Below, in pieces: positions 22,101-28,319 of a stretch of DNA of 64,000 bases; position 1 is the first letter of the stretch, and every line of letters begins with the position of its first letter. The notes beneath the pieces are model-generated. The model saw only the letters and a list, made by a program, of their open reading frames with translations. It ran no database searches and was not told where the DNA came from. Position numbers and translations under genes: made by a program. Origin of the DNA: Loripinus fragilis (taxonomy: Eukaryota > Mollusca > Bivalvia > Lucinida > Lucinidae); NCBI GenBank assembly GCA_964019695.1, contig OZ026515.1, positions 77,736,678 through 77,800,677 of the forward strand, read 5' to 3'.

Positions 22101-22983
22101 TAGAGTGGTGAGAGATGCAGAAGTTGAGCATCACAGAAAACAACAGGATGCACCTTCACCTAGGTTTACGTCTCAGAAGAAAAATATGAACAATGATCAA
22201 CGTATATTTGCTCGAGTTCATGGTACTATGGCTATGTCATGTTTATTTGCTGTACATCAGGCTTACAAAGATAGGGAAAAAGCTGAGAGAACAGCTAATA
22301 AGATGGAGCATATTCTGAGTATGAGGGAAGAAAGGGATAGAGCAAAGGAGCGAATTAAAATGTATCATGATGAGAAACGAAGTAGTGCGCTTAAAGAGAG
22401 GGACTTAGAAAGGGCCAGGACAATTGAAAATTTAGAAAAGAGAGAAATGATGAGACTACAATATTTAGATCGTCGGCATGAGGTTAAAAATAAATCTGTT
22501 GATTTGACAAAATCCTATAGAGCTGATAACACCTTTATAACCGAATTTAGTAACCAGCATACTTCAGTTTCTAAAGCTCTGATGCGACATGATCGTCAAG
22601 CTAAATATGACGATCATATACAGTCGAAAACAGATTTTGTTATGGGTCAAAGTTCAAATGAAGTAGAGCAAAAGGAAGTAGTGAAGAAGTATTTAGAACA
22701 TCGTACACTGATGCGTCAGACAGAATCAGCAATGGCTCGTTCTGCTCTGGATACAAGAATGTTACAAGAAGCTAATGATAGAATGATTGAAGCTAAAACT
22801 AGAGTAGCTAAACAAAAAGCCAGACAGGACACAGTTCAATCATTCTATCCATTACCAGTGATGACCCCAGTTCCTACAGCCAACTCGGCACCACCGGTCA
22901 TAGCTCATGGCTTAACAAGATGGGAAACAAATGTTCTCATCTCACATGGGAGGATAGGAAGACATCCAACTGTGGTGACTTAA
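781..22983 (+). CDS. LRRIQ3: LRRIQ3 (leucine-rich repeat and IQ domain protein 3), 3' four exons, gene level
   Basis: Four exons (781-1104, 4123-4250, 10345-10606, 21652-22983) join in frame with phases 0, 2 and 0 to give about 681 residues ending in a TAA. The order is seen directly: the end of a leucine-rich-repeat block and its cap (exon 1-in-window), an IQ calmodulin-binding motif across the exon 2/3 junction, a proline-rich linker, then a long charged coiled-coil tail. This is the layout of LRRIQ3 (formerly LRRC44). The human protein is about 620 residues, so the mollusc tail looks longer, and the first LRR exons must lie left of the window. The cellular role of the family is poorly defined; calmodulin binding is inferred from the IQ motif alone. 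Intron 3 is 11 kb and hosts an antisense transposon (12512-20263). An AATAAA follows at 23017. Confidence 0.9.
1167..2186. mobile_element. TIR-bounded non-autonomous element
   Basis: The left end CACTAAACCAAAGTTATAAG and the reverse complement of the right end (CACTGAATCGAAGTTATAAG) match and continue with GTGGCC. The ~1 kb interior is AT-rich and non-coding. It lies just past an LRRIQ3 exon. Confidence 0.6.
2556..2748 (-). mobile_element. tRNA-derived SINE
   Basis: The minus strand starts with a tRNA-like head (GGCTCAG...GAGTGCTTTACTC), then GCGCCACTGTGTTGTGTCC, TACTGGTTCAACC, GACCCATCCCGACATAACTG and the tail AAAGAATCAAATCAAAC. The same family recurs at 37885, 42226, 48006, 57265, 58208 and 60945. 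Confidence 0.75.
3075..3583. mobile_element. Foldback element with ~110 bp inverted arms
   Basis: The left arm (GGGGACGGCAACCCTGATGA ... AATCGGTTGAAAAATG ... GTTGTGGGC) pairs with the right arm read on the minus strand (GGAGACAGCAACCCTAATCA ... AATCGGTTGAAAAATG ... GTTATGGGC). No coding content. Confidence 0.65.
3895..3970. repeat. Palindromic repeat
   Basis: TTTTCACGAAACTTCTCATA is followed at once by TATGTGAAGTTTCGTGAAAA, an inverted repeat that could form a hairpin. It lies 150 bases before the LRRIQ3 IQ exon. Confidence 0.5.
4123..4250 (+). CDS. LRRIQ3: LRRIQ3 exon: IQ motif
   Basis: The exon is 128 nt with acceptor TTTCTCCTTTCAG before 4123 and donor GTCAGT at 4251. It ends two bases into a codon that is completed by the first G of the next exon. 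The encoded VLIVQKFVRGFLTRKR followed by YGKARRRL is an IQ-type calmodulin-binding helix (hydrophobic-Q-xxx-RG-xxx-R). Both the phase and the motif continue cleanly into 10345. Confidence 0.9.
4294..4503. mobile_element. TA-flanked MITE (CAGTAAAACCTG family), copy 1
   Basis: TIRs CAGTTAAACCTGTCTTAAAC and its complement at the right end (CTTAATACAGGTTTTACTG), each flanked by TA. The centre holds a hairpin, GCAGAATGCTCC / GGAGCATTCTGC type. TA flanks suggest Tc1/mariner mobilisation. Confidence 0.8.
4563..9046. mobile_element. Composite bivalve repeat, interrupted by 5190-8041
   Basis: Starts TAGCTCACCAGAGCC and ends GAGCTACGTAGTG...GGGCCCTCTTGTTT, the two ends of an interspersed family seen repeatedly in the window (AGCTCAC / GTGAGCTAAAA ends). 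The interior holds short direct repeats such as TTCAAACTTTGCATA...TGTGCACCT at 5055, 8055, 8290 and 8470, and TTGAAAAACATGG at 4900 and 8795. Confidence 0.6.
5190..8041. mobile_element. Pearl/HINE-like element with ~19 core repeats of ~145 bp
   Basis: Begins ATGCCCCCAAAGGAACTTTG, is followed by a (GTCC)-type tetranucleotide run at ~5235, then ~19 tandem cores (GGAGCATATCTCTTAT ... AATTTGGTGTGTGGATGC ... TGTGACCTTGA), and ends CCTTTGGGGGCATTCGTCAC. A microsatellite beside a core array is the architecture described for bivalve pearl / Helentron-derived elements. It splits the surrounding repeat between two T residues. Short ORFs inside are repeat artefacts. Confidence 0.65.
9255..9380. mobile_element. 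TA-flanked MITE, copy 2 (short form)
   Basis: CAGTAAAACCAGTGCAAAAC at the left and its complement ACACAAGTTTTACTG at the right, flanked by TA on both sides. It lacks most of the central GAATGCTCC hairpin. Confidence 0.75.
9405..9520. repeat. Palindromic repeat, GTACTCAAAAG family
   Basis: GGGTACTCAAAAGTGGGTTC pairs with the following GAACCC. The same palindromic core, with GTTCTTTTGAGTACCCACAAC, recurs at 23145-23245, 60415-60540 and 61195-61310. Confidence 0.55.
9840..10107 (-). mobile_element. SINE with tRNA-Arg-like head
   Basis: On the minus strand, 10107 to ~10034 reads as a tRNA-like unit: GATAGCCTAGTGGATAAGGC (A box), an anticodon-type loop CTTCGGGAG, and GGTTCGAATCCC (B box). The acceptor stem is imperfect and the body continues into TTGGGGTTTGTTCTGATATG, so this is a SINE rather than a tRNA gene. 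Confidence 0.7.
10345..10606 (+). CDS. LRRIQ3: LRRIQ3 exon: end of IQ motif and Pro/Ser-rich linker
   Basis: The acceptor TTTCTGCAG ends at 10344. The exon completes the IQ helix (YGKARRRLKLQ) and then encodes a low-complexity linker with VPPPPSTSPAFG. I place the 3' end at 10606 (CCTGAG|GTCATT), which leaves phase 0 to match the next exon. The donor is weak. A second phase-0 option is TAT|GTTAAG at 10534. The strong-looking CAG|GTACCT at 10420 would break the frame. Without splicing, the frame stops at 10690 inside a MITE. Confidence 0.75.
10668..10914. mobile_element. MITE, GGGTGAAAGTT family, copy 1
   Basis: Starts GGTGAAAGTTTTCAGGATTA and ends with the complement (GAACTTTCACCC). An internal hairpin, GAGGCTGACTTTCC / GGAAGTCAGCCTC, is prominent. 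It begins ~60 bp after the LRRIQ3 exon. Other copies are at 35832-36070 and 38999-39241. Confidence 0.7.
11146..11525. mobile_element. TA-flanked MITE, copies 3a and 3b
   Basis: A left half starting GGTAAAACCTGTGTAAAATA with the GAATGCTCCAAGGGGAGCAT hairpin is followed by a second left-half-like segment (AAACCTGTCTTAAGAGGCCA) and a right end CAGGTTTTACTG. It looks like two family members joined or one partly duplicated. Confidence 0.65.
11526..12511. repeat. Fragments of interspersed bivalve repeats
   Basis: Repeated blocks AAAACTTCTTGT...TTTAAAAATAATTTGG and CAAGATTGTTCAAA...CATCAAAAACATGG occur three times (about 11745, 11925, 12090), related to 4770-4900 and 8575-8810. No gene is seen. 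The Academ-like element inserted into the right part of this unit. Confidence 0.5.
12512..12665 (+). repeat. Left terminal inverted repeat of the Academ-like element
   Basis: Matches the reverse complement of 20110-20263. Shared landmarks in order are the C-run, CTAGGGAATTTTGCAGACAT, AGCTGCGTC, GCACTCTG, GTTGGGGCGTT and GTAACATACGTTAC. Confidence 0.85.
13240..13375 (+). repeat. Subterminal copy of the left TIR
   Basis: Diverged direct copy of the left TIR: GGGAACTTTGCAGACATAT, then GCCGCATCGAATAAG, GCACTCTC, ATTGGGGCGTTAGTCTG and GTTACATGCGTTAC. Confidence 0.75.
13825..18504 (-). CDS. Academ-like transposase with C-terminal XPG/FEN-type nuclease domain, 1559 aa
   Basis: A single-exon ORF with no stops or frameshifts, unlike every other element in the window. 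About residues 85-210 hold Cys/His clusters (RCLICDR at 144-150 with HH at 160-161 and C165; HYHNHC near 201-206) that could bind zinc. The middle (about 480-930) carries DDE candidates: WDNFDLNEETPSG (Asp486/489), VTFDLAVAKKAYS (Asp651) and VDITIEQTINR (Asp897/Glu901) before GGIIGFSRNYAAYYRW. About residues 1135-1370 match the FEN/XPG pattern: VIDGNASLYV (Asp1141), FVTDTYKQ...FERKRR (Asp1178), EEADTRI (Glu1280, Asp1282), SPDTDVLVL (Asp1308, Asp1310) and TGCDTVSAF (Asp1366). These correspond in order to the seven metal-binding acids of FEN1. The tail (about 1530-1559) is almost all Asp/Glu. A second Met at residue 4 is an alternative start. The transposase role is inferred from the TIR-flanked context. 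Confidence 0.85.
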   Translation of the reverse strand: MLSMEKPVALQVQKSKSLKRGGKQPSSDSKTCVIHYDDTHGQTINSLTEQGFFKIKEAAKLRLDQSDPKHRLTCISQNIPDVFDEAVHGTHRRCYQRFTNTYFLSRKRSLECTLDSEPQPSSSKQTRLSASFTPSSGPLFPPDRCLICDRNTIKIKQFKHHLVKCETTTAANSIQAAAESKRDEVMLRKIRGLDLIAREAHYHNHCRRNYTRMTSRNPTFKASEASQILDAHTHAFSYIAAYIENTILAAQMVERLTMIRERYLQFLLQNHPEAYNENYKTYKLKDKLIKHFGDRLRFWQATTKGELVYSAEIDEGQAIALAFELASSDEKFLEEAALITKRHINTSKHLSSEMPWPPSQHWLLSAERKPPPILKDFLSFVISGKSQQHNSCKTARLVDSLAQDICYAATHGQWVMPKHLLLSMTVRHLTGSAELITILNRFGHCQSYTRTLELETAMCSSISANDSVLPPNISLHNNSVILFCWDNFDLNEETPSGTGTTHSTHGIVIQDVANDAGSITTEITPVARDRKRTIKPDTTDLKPCFIKPKVGPNFDIESTKPEIDFSETERENFIWLLSRNTGSTFECQTVPSWAGWVSQTAQSSDEVCSRVEYMAPINFSINENATVQHIIEQSQAASLQVGQQYCIVTFDLAVAKKAYSLVWQQPDFKNVIVRMGVFHTICSIFGALGKKMKGSGLSEIVIEAGVCASGSLDKVMSGKHFNRALRVHKVTLEALERLLIEKFEQSLPQDEQISQEAHELLLTLSKKPSHDTLQNMKENEAFCSFYARYKGFKQSLRDGHLGKTAQFWIGYMDLVWLILNLIKATKMNDFQLHLASLYSLCPILFAYDHTNYARYLPVYLMTMMNLNVTHPGAENLLRDNGFSVRRSSVPLSRNAVDITIEQTINRHAKSQGGIIGFSRNYAAYYRWCLTRHYRAKLVEATLFLADIFPDELSVHKEFQPAQIKSSEIATSQMKEAIVNFTNPFEVENKDELFCLASGKPAPLDVQTDLLEAQKRGQTAMENFIKSRLVDKAVPFHDPLKRLKLKTFASVGVVKKVKSTQNKMMQIKAERNIFGQLVLLSVEHNIDLQVTLSYPLGPVPFSLATADGMPVKTEKAKLLHHLEAGVELMTTPTNEPVAYVIDGNASLYVLSPIPDNFQGVAEMVLDRLPKSSRVDFVTDTYKQNSIKSFERKRRGTSETFLISGPKTKAPKDWKGFMANDENKIQLIKLLFDEWQKASYAKRLHGRSIYFAISEQCYHLSSIDAETVDVNTVDALATSQEEADTRIILHCNHICETTPDTTHIIVRSPDTDVLVLLLKYAQNFDPVVLFDTGTGDKRRLLNVKKIIEVIGSDLCSVLPALHCFTGCDTVSAFVRRGKVTPLKALQKYSDFIEVFECLGKDEQCSDTLLDDLEEFVCRMYGKPSYTSVNKLRYDSFAQKYQGTSGQVLSAFDGIDLSLLPPCRASLEMHSKRANYQSFIWCHSHEQFPNVPSPEGHGWKVDEDGSFDFEWTDGKIVPQELIDILCNNSTVCEEEEDDYDDDDATEADTMMDVVYEEDSDDD
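19440..19915 (-). repeat. Two subterminal copies of the right TIR
   Basis: At 19440-19555 and 19775-19915 the landmarks of the right TIR recur in the same orientation: AGTGCAAATGTCT...AATTCCCTAG in the first, and TAACGCCCAAAC, GAGTGCAGACATCTCTTATT and GATATGTCTG in the second. Together with 13240-13375 this gives at least two terminal-type blocks on the left and three on the right. Confidence 0.7.
20110..20263 (-). repeat. Right terminal inverted repeat of the Academ-like element
   Basis: Reverse-complement partner of 12512-12665. On the + strand it reads GTAACATATGTAACAG, AACGCCCCAAC, GAGTGCAAACATCTCTTATT, then AATTCCCTAG, a G-run and AGC at the outer end. Confidence 0.85.
20264..21340. repeat. 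Interspersed repeat sequence right of the transposon
   Basis: Contains related blocks (TTTTGATCAGAAGTTTATCA; CTTTGTTCATCAAAATATGT) that continue the repeat interrupted by the element, then GGGGGCATCTGTGTCCCCC at ~20783 and a second family with AATAAACATGGCTGTGATGG. No exon recognised. Confidence 0.45.
21343..21597. mobile_element. MITE, GGTTATAAAACTTTTT family, copy 1
   Basis: TIRs CCCAAGGTTATAAAACTTTT and, at the right end, AAGTTTTATAACCTCAGG. The inner arms CTCAACTCAACTGAGCACGA pair with TACTCAGCTGAGTTGAGC, and a central hairpin AATGCCAACA/TGTTGGCATT is present. It ends 55 bases before the LRRIQ3 terminal exon. Confidence 0.75.
21652..22983 (+). CDS. LRRIQ3: LRRIQ3 terminal exon: basic linker and coiled-coil tail
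   Basis: The acceptor TTTTTTCAG ends at 21651 and the exon reads open for 443 codons to TAA at 22981-22983. It begins GYQGPFPTPLDHHYDE, passes a lysine/proline-rich stretch (about residues 70-110 of the exon), then a conserved-looking block with FARVHGTMAMSCLFAVHQAY. A highly charged helix rich in Glu/Arg/Lys with coiled-coil character follows. Local codon use and the absence of stops mark it as a real exon. Confidence 0.92.
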   Translation, partial: GYQGPFPTPLDHHYDETPASPSDLAEGLPKKRKNLHINLAKLQTGTFSSLYDEQIAIETVLPQLISEKSDLALKKKVKKKPAKPSPKPVKVKSVKQFFGPVVEPSPTPEIEKQEEDEEAPVTKYRLRGYQPNIILIDPTAEMVLTRQEAGRVVRDAEVEHHRKQQDAPSPRFTSQKKNMNNDQRIFARVHGTMAMSCLFAVHQAYKDREKAERTANKMEHILSMREERDRAKERIKMYHDEKRSSALKERDLERARTIENLEKREMMRLQYLDRRHEVKNKSVDLTKSYRADNTFITEFSNQHTSVSKALMRHDRQAKYDDHIQSKTDFVMGQSSNEVEQKEVVKKYLEHRTLMRQTESAMARSALDTRMLQEANDRMIEAKTRVAKQKARQDTVQSFYPLPVMTPVPTANSAPPVIAHGLTRWETNVLISHGRIGRHPTVVT

Positions 22984-23016
22984 TGTTACACCATTGGTGA
23001 AAGAAATGGAATTGAA

Positions 23017-23022
23017 AATAAA
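23017..23022 (+). promoter_or_regulatory. LRRIQ3 polyadenylation signal
   Basis: Canonical AATAAA 34 bases after the stop codon, the only such hexamer this close to the end of the gene. Confidence 0.7.
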
Positions 23023-23144
23023 AGAGAATAACATTTTATTTATTGAGTCTAGATTGATAGGTATTTTTCTTATTTCTTCACAAATTATATGTTTTGCACA
23101 AAATTTTTCAGAGTAAAATTGTAAATATTTTCTTACTCATCATT

Positions 23145-23245
23145 TTAAACATATGTTTTGAGTGCTCAAAAGGTCTGTCTCATTGAGACGGTCCTTTTGA
23201 GTACCCACAACATACATTTTGGTTGAGAAATAAGAAAATTAATAT
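23145..23245. repeat. Palindromic repeat, GTACTCAAAAG family
   Basis: GTGCTCAAAAGGTCTGTCTC pairs with GAGACGGTCCTTTTGAGTAC around a short centre. Confidence 0.6.
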
Positions 23246-23339
23246 TTTGTTACGCACTCTTGACTAAAGGTGAACATCACTAAAATGTTAGACAAATGAG
23301 CCAGCACATAAGATTTGGGTACTTACTCCATACACCACT

Positions 23340-23600
23340 AGTTATAAACTTTTTTTCATGCTCAATTGAGCATGAAATTTCAACTGATCATAAAAACTAA
23401 AATACTGAAAAATAAAGATTTCTCTAGCTGTAAAACTCTCAGATACTGCATTTATCCTGCTAGTATTAACGGTAATATGTCAACAAATGTTATTTTTGTT
23501 GGCATTTTAACATTTGGCATTTTAACATTTGCGAGCATGATAAGTTTCATGCTCAGTTGAGTTGAATATGAAAAACGTTTATTACCTTGGGGCCTGGTCA
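23340..23600. mobile_element. MITE, GGTTATAAAACTTTTT family, copy 2
   Basis: AGTTATAAACTTTTTTTCAT at the left, GAAAAACGTTTATTACCTTG at the right, with the same AATGCCAA-type centre as 21343-21597. Confidence 0.65.
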
Positions 23601-23689
23601 CTACCGCAGATTTGCAGGGAGCGTAGCCTTCCTGAACACACACACAGTATGGAAGAAGGTTCAGACCCCCCAAATTCTTCTTATTAGTT

Positions 23690-24105
23690 TATTAGAACAA
23701 TAGCCCAAATGTAAAAGTCTGGTATTAATTTGACTTTTACCATTGCTATGGTAACAAAAATGACTGCCAAAATAGGCTGAAAATAGGAAAGTGACCATTT
23801 TGGAACAAATTTGAGACAATTGACAGAGAAATTAACACAGAGTACAAGCAAATACTGAAAGGATATTTTAACAGATGATTAGATTACTGCACACAACATA
23901 TTAGAAGTTTTTTTGGTATTTAGCTGTGCTGATACCTATTTCTTAAAAAATCGGTCTCCGAAAGTCATAAATTTTCAAAATGGCAATTTCTCTATTTAAA
24001 GCCTATTTTGGCGCCCATTTTGGTTACTATGGCAATGGTAAAAGTTGAATAAATTCAGACTTTTAAACTTGGGTTATTCTTCTAAACAACCAATCAGAAG
24101 AAATT
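23690..24105. mobile_element. Foldback element
   Basis: The left arm (CCCAAATGTAAAAGTC ... CATTGCTATGGTAAC ... CCAAAATAGGC) is repeated inverted at the right (GCCTATTTTGG ... GTTACTATGGCAATGG ... CTTTTAAACTTGGG). A one-sided copy lies at 44850-45060. Confidence 0.6.
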
Positions 24106-24231
24106 GGTGAAAAGCAACTTTCAGTTTTGGCTCCAGAGAGGGCCAAATTAGCTCCTTGATGCAAGTAGCTCTTTAAACATAATCCTTTCCCCTCATTAAA
24201 TTCTTAGTATGATCAGTTACATAATATTTAT

Positions 24232-25521
24232 TATCCCCCGACGAAGTTGGAGGGATACAGTTTTGGTGTCGTCCGTCTGTCCGTCCGTCCATCCGTCCGT
24301 CCGTCCGCACTTTTTGTCTGTCCGGAACCATATCTCAGTACCTATTGGTCAGATTTAATTCATTCTTGGTACAAATGATAAGTACCATGGACTCTCGATA
24401 TCCTATAAGTTTGGTCAAAATGGACCCCTTACCACTTGAGTTATTGCCCTTGTTTAAGTATAGGCAATTATAAGGCAAAACCTATATTAGCTTTTTTGTG
24501 TGATGATCTTGACATTTCATCAAAGCTATTATATTTAACAACTTCTTGCTATAGACCATGGTTGCCAAGTGCCTGTAGATAAGAATGGCAGTGTCAAAGT
24601 CTTACCCCACCCCCTTTGACCCCACCTAAGAGGTCAAAGGTCAAGTATTTAAATTTCGCAATAACTAAGGCAATTATTAATTTTTTTTGCTGAAATTTTG
24701 CATGCAGGCAGAGCAGCAATAGATATGAAACATTTCAAACAGGATTTCAGTTTGAAGGCCTGATTCCGAGCCCCTTGGGTGGACCTAGGGGGTGGGGCCG
24801 AGGTCAAAATTAAACTTTTTCAGAATATGGTCATGTTGCATATCAAATTAAAGCTGAAGTCGCTGGCAGCAACATGGTAGCAAATATTTTGCACACAGAC
24901 ACACCCTCGACCCAGGGGGTGGGGTCAAAAGGTCAAACTATATATTTTTCTGAAAGTAGTCATGTTGCATATCAAATTAAAGCTGACGAAGCTGGCAGCA
25001 ACATGGTAGCAAATATTTTACCCACAGACACACCCTTGACCCAGGCGGTGGGGTAAAAAGGTCAAACTATATCTTTTACTGAAAGTAGTCATGTTGCATA
25101 TCAAATCAAAGGGAATTGAGCACAGAGCACCATGAAAGCAAGTATGCTGTCATTACACACACCAACGACCCCTGGGGTGGGGTCTAAAGGTCATTTTTCG
25201 TTCTTTTCTAAAAGTGGTCATGTTGCATATCAAAGTAAAGTGGAAGAAGTGTAGACTTACATGCAAGGTAACACTTTGAATTTACACACAATCTTGACCT
25301 CTGAGGCTGGGTTTAAAGGTCAGATATTGAAATTGTGCAGATGTAAGTATATTTTTTATTGAACTAAGCACTAAAACATACTTGACAGGCATTTTTTATG
25401 ATCTGAATGATAATGTAGGTGAACTAAGGGTTAGATAAATGGGATTTTTATTTTGTGATTTACATGTTTCTCTCAAATAACCCTTCGTCGGGGGATATAA
25501 ATTCGTCGAATTTGCCTTGTT
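24232..25521 (+). mobile_element. Pearl/HINE-like family B, copy 1
   Basis: Starts TATCCCCCGACGAAGTTGGA, then (GTCC)n at ~24280-24310, then about four ~130-bp core repeats (CATGTTGCATATCAAATTAA ... CACAGACACACCC ... GGTGGGGT) and ends CTTCGTCGGGGGATAT plus ~25 bp (AATTCGTCGAATTTGCCTTG). The extra right-hand 25 bp is shared with the inverted copy at 40686-41955, so the true end lies beyond the CCCCCGACGAAG inverted pair. Confidence 0.7.
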
Positions 25522-25669
25522 TCTAGTCTCATTTGAGCTTGCTCATGTGTCCATAGACTATCGGGGTAGTGTTTGTCAATAAGCCAAATTGATAAATTAT
25601 AAATACAGAAATATATTGTACTGTTGATCTTAATCTTGCATATTTACACTGTTAAAATCATTATATGAT

Positions 25670-25990
25670 CCTTGTAGCGACGAAACCTGTCTTCATGGTT
25701 TCCGAGAAAATGATGTTTAAACCAGCCTCTTCAGCTACAGAGATTAGCTAGAAAATTAAAATTTCGCTGGTAGCCATTCTAGATATGATACTTTGAAATA
25801 AGCGAATAACAAAGGCACTGATCAGACTGCGCGGATTTGCAGGCTGGTCAGCGCCTTTGTTGCTCGCAAACCACCTAAGACAGGTTTTCTCGATGCCCCT
25901 ATGATCCTGCTCATAACAAAATGGTTGTAACTCTAACGGCATATGAGTAAGATGTCCATTAAATATGTGTCTAGTATTTTTCATTAACCT
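25670..25990 (+). repeat. Dispersed repeat, also at 45690-45960
   Basis: Shares AAACCTGTCTTCATGGTTTC, CTTCAGCTACAGAGATTAGC, AATAACAAAGGC and GACAGGTTTTCTCG with 45690-45960 in the same orientation. The first and last of these are complementary, so this is probably a MITE. Confidence 0.55.
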
Positions 25991-26526
25991 TCATCTACAC
26001 GTTCTTCCATGTACTTTGCTTGCATGAGCAGAGTAGGCTCAATAGTCTGCATATCCTGTTTTGAAAACAATGTAGATCTATGTATAGGTTATAGATCATA
26101 TATTAAAATTATAAAGGATTTAAGTGGGAACGAGCGCAGCGAGTGAACCACTTAATTTCTTTTAGAATTGTAATATATGATCTATGACCTACTTATAGTT
26201 TTCTCCTCCCCTCCCATTGAAAATAGCCGCTTTGACCACTTCACGGATTTACTTCATGCTTTTACTTAATAGATATTACACATTGTGAAAAAATATGTGA
26301 ATAAGTTGGCCAAAATTTAAATTTCTGTGCAAACTGATTGGTTGTTAAGCACTGGAAGGGGCGTAGTAAACCATAAAGAAGCAAGTTATTCCGATCCAGT
26401 GTTTTCCACACTTGTTGGTAAATACATACTTTTCACTGGAATCCTGCAATTAAATACACATTGGGGAGGAGTGTAGTGCATAAGTATCCAGCATGATAAG
26501 GGTTAATATTAATAGCCTTTGCTCTA
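25991..26526. other. Intergenic DNA, nothing recognised
   Basis: AT-rich DNA without an ORF, exon or clear repeat that I can support, between the repeat ending at ~25990 and the MITE at 26527. Confidence 0.5.
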
Positions 26527-26743
26527 CAGTAAAACCTGTCTTAAGCAGCCGCTCAAAAAGAAGACCAAAAATGGGTTAAAATTTCAAGACAGATAATCAC
26601 TAAATGCAGGTCGAAAGAATTGCAGAATGCTCCAAGGGGAGCATTCTGCAAAACTTTCGACCTTCATTAAGCTACCCTTTGTCATTAAGATCATTGTTTT
26701 GTCTATTTTTGAGTGGCCACTTAAGACAGGTTTTACACACTGT
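26527..26743. mobile_element. TA-flanked MITE, copy 4
   Basis: TA|CAGTAAAACCTGTCTTAAGC at the left and CTTAAGACAGGTTTTAC at the right, with the central GAATGCTCCAAGGGGAGCAT hairpin. Confidence 0.8.
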
Positions 26744-26984
26744 ATATAAAATAATTATCTATTAAAGAGTAGTATTGTGTTCAGTATGTCATATGTTGTT
26801 AGCTTTTTGTATTTTAACTTGCTCACAAATGTAGACTATGTTTGTTTGCCAAATCCTATTAAAATGGTTCTTATTTCCAATTGATCAGTTTACCTATTAT
26901 CTTCAGATAGATGGCATTTGTCAAACTCTGACCTAACTGATTGGAGCATTCTGGGTACATGTGTCATATTTATCTGACAAATGT

Positions 26985-27330
26985 GTCAGAAAATAGAGGA
27001 TCTTACATGAACTCTCATGTTTTATTGAATTTATTAAACCAGTTGAGGAAAAGAGATAAAATGCGAGGCTTGCCGAGCATTTTATCTCTTTTTCGCAACG
27101 AGTTGAATAAATTCAGTAATACAAGAGCATGGATGTTAGATTCTAAATATCATATGACATTAAATTACTTTGAAATCTCATTTCTGGCGTAAAAACGTTA
27201 TAATTTTGTCTTTATGTACGCAATGTTGATATGGACGTCATAACGTTTCCCGAAAATCAGTAAACCACTGGTGGTTAATTGATTTTATTTTATGGCATTA
27301 TTTCACTCCCAGATGCAACGTCATATGACA
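26985..27330. mobile_element. Foldback MITE, copy 1
   Basis: TTGAATTTATTAAACCAGTT...AGAGATAAAATGC is followed by its inverse (GCATTTTATCTCTTTTTCGC...GAATAAATTCA). The flanks CATATGAC occur on the inner and outer sides. An inverted relative sits at 43535-43800, with a remnant at 46130-46240. Confidence 0.6.
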
Positions 27331-27599
27331 AGTCATGTTATTCAATGAGTTATTTGTAATTTTAAATGTCTGTTACTTTATTAGTCACACCTGTTTTGTC
27401 TATATTATTATTGTTTTGCTCTTGTTTTTCTATTGTTTTACAAAATGTTATAATTTACTTTTTGCAAGAATGTGTTACCTTACTGTATCTGTACAACAGA
27501 CACTTGTATCTGTGATATTAAATAGGAATAAAGTAGCTTTTATGGTTTAACTTTTAATACACCAAACCTATGGTAAAAGTTCTCAAATAAATTTTTGAT

Positions 27600-27765
27600 T
27601 TTCAGGGCTGGAACTCACAAAATGTTTGTCAGAATAGCAAAAAGGGAAGACCCTGATCAGACTGCTTCTTCAGAAGCAGTCTGATCAAGGTCTGCACTGT
27701 TTATCAGGTTTTTTGGGCAGGCAACTAGTGTTCAAAATTTTAGAAAATGATAGTGTTTGATCCAA
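27600..27765 (+). repeat. Dispersed repeat with hairpin, also at 40050-40185
   Basis: GGGCTGGAACTCACAAAATG opens both copies. Here the centre is a perfect-looking hairpin (GATCAGACTGCTTC / GAAGCAGTCTGATC). Both end with CAA(C)TAGTGTTC / ACAAGTGTTCC and TTTTAGAA. Confidence 0.55.
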
Positions 27766-28169
27766 CGGACCTCGTTTTACCATTCTTTCAAAACCTGCCT
27801 ATAATAATAAGAAGAGCTATTTATTTATTTGGGGGACTAGGAAAATCAAAGGTCCCACAAGGCATTTTCATTACAAGTAGTGTGTATTGGTCATTACTTC
27901 AAATTGGATTTACGAAACTCGTACGAAGAAATATGTTTAAGTGATCAAGCACCAGAATTATTAGTTCTCACTCATGTTCAAAACAATTTATATATCCGAT
28001 CCGTTTTTACATGTATTCACTCCGTGATTATAATTTGCACGCAATAAGAGTAAAGCTACATCATGGGTCAAGTCAAAACAGCTTATCTATTTGCCTCCTG
28101 AGTAATTTTTCATGCTTTTTGTCATCTGCTGATTTTTTCAAAATCAACTTTTTAAAAAAAATATTTCAG

Positions 28170-28270
28170 GAATACCATCAGTGTCAAACAGTTTGGATAC
28201 GGATAAGGCCTGATCTGGGTCCAAACTGTTTGCAAAAGTTACAGCAGACTACACTAGTAGGCAAAGAGAT
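28170..28270. repeat. Inverted-arm repeat, also at 46380-46505
   Basis: ATCAGTGTCAAACAGTTTGG...GGATAAGGCC is mirrored by CTGATCTGGGTCCAAACTGT...TTTGCAAAAGTTA. The same arms occur in inverse order at 46380-46505. Confidence 0.5.
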
Positions 28271-28319
28271 AATACCGTTATTCATTCAGAAAAAAAACCC
28301 TATAACAATGCAGATAAAA

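Noticed and set aside
24232..25497. Tc1-like element bounded by CCCCCGACGAAG TIRs with TA duplication
   Set aside because: The second copy shares ~25 bp beyond the right TIR, so the TA is internal to the repeat and not a target-site duplication.
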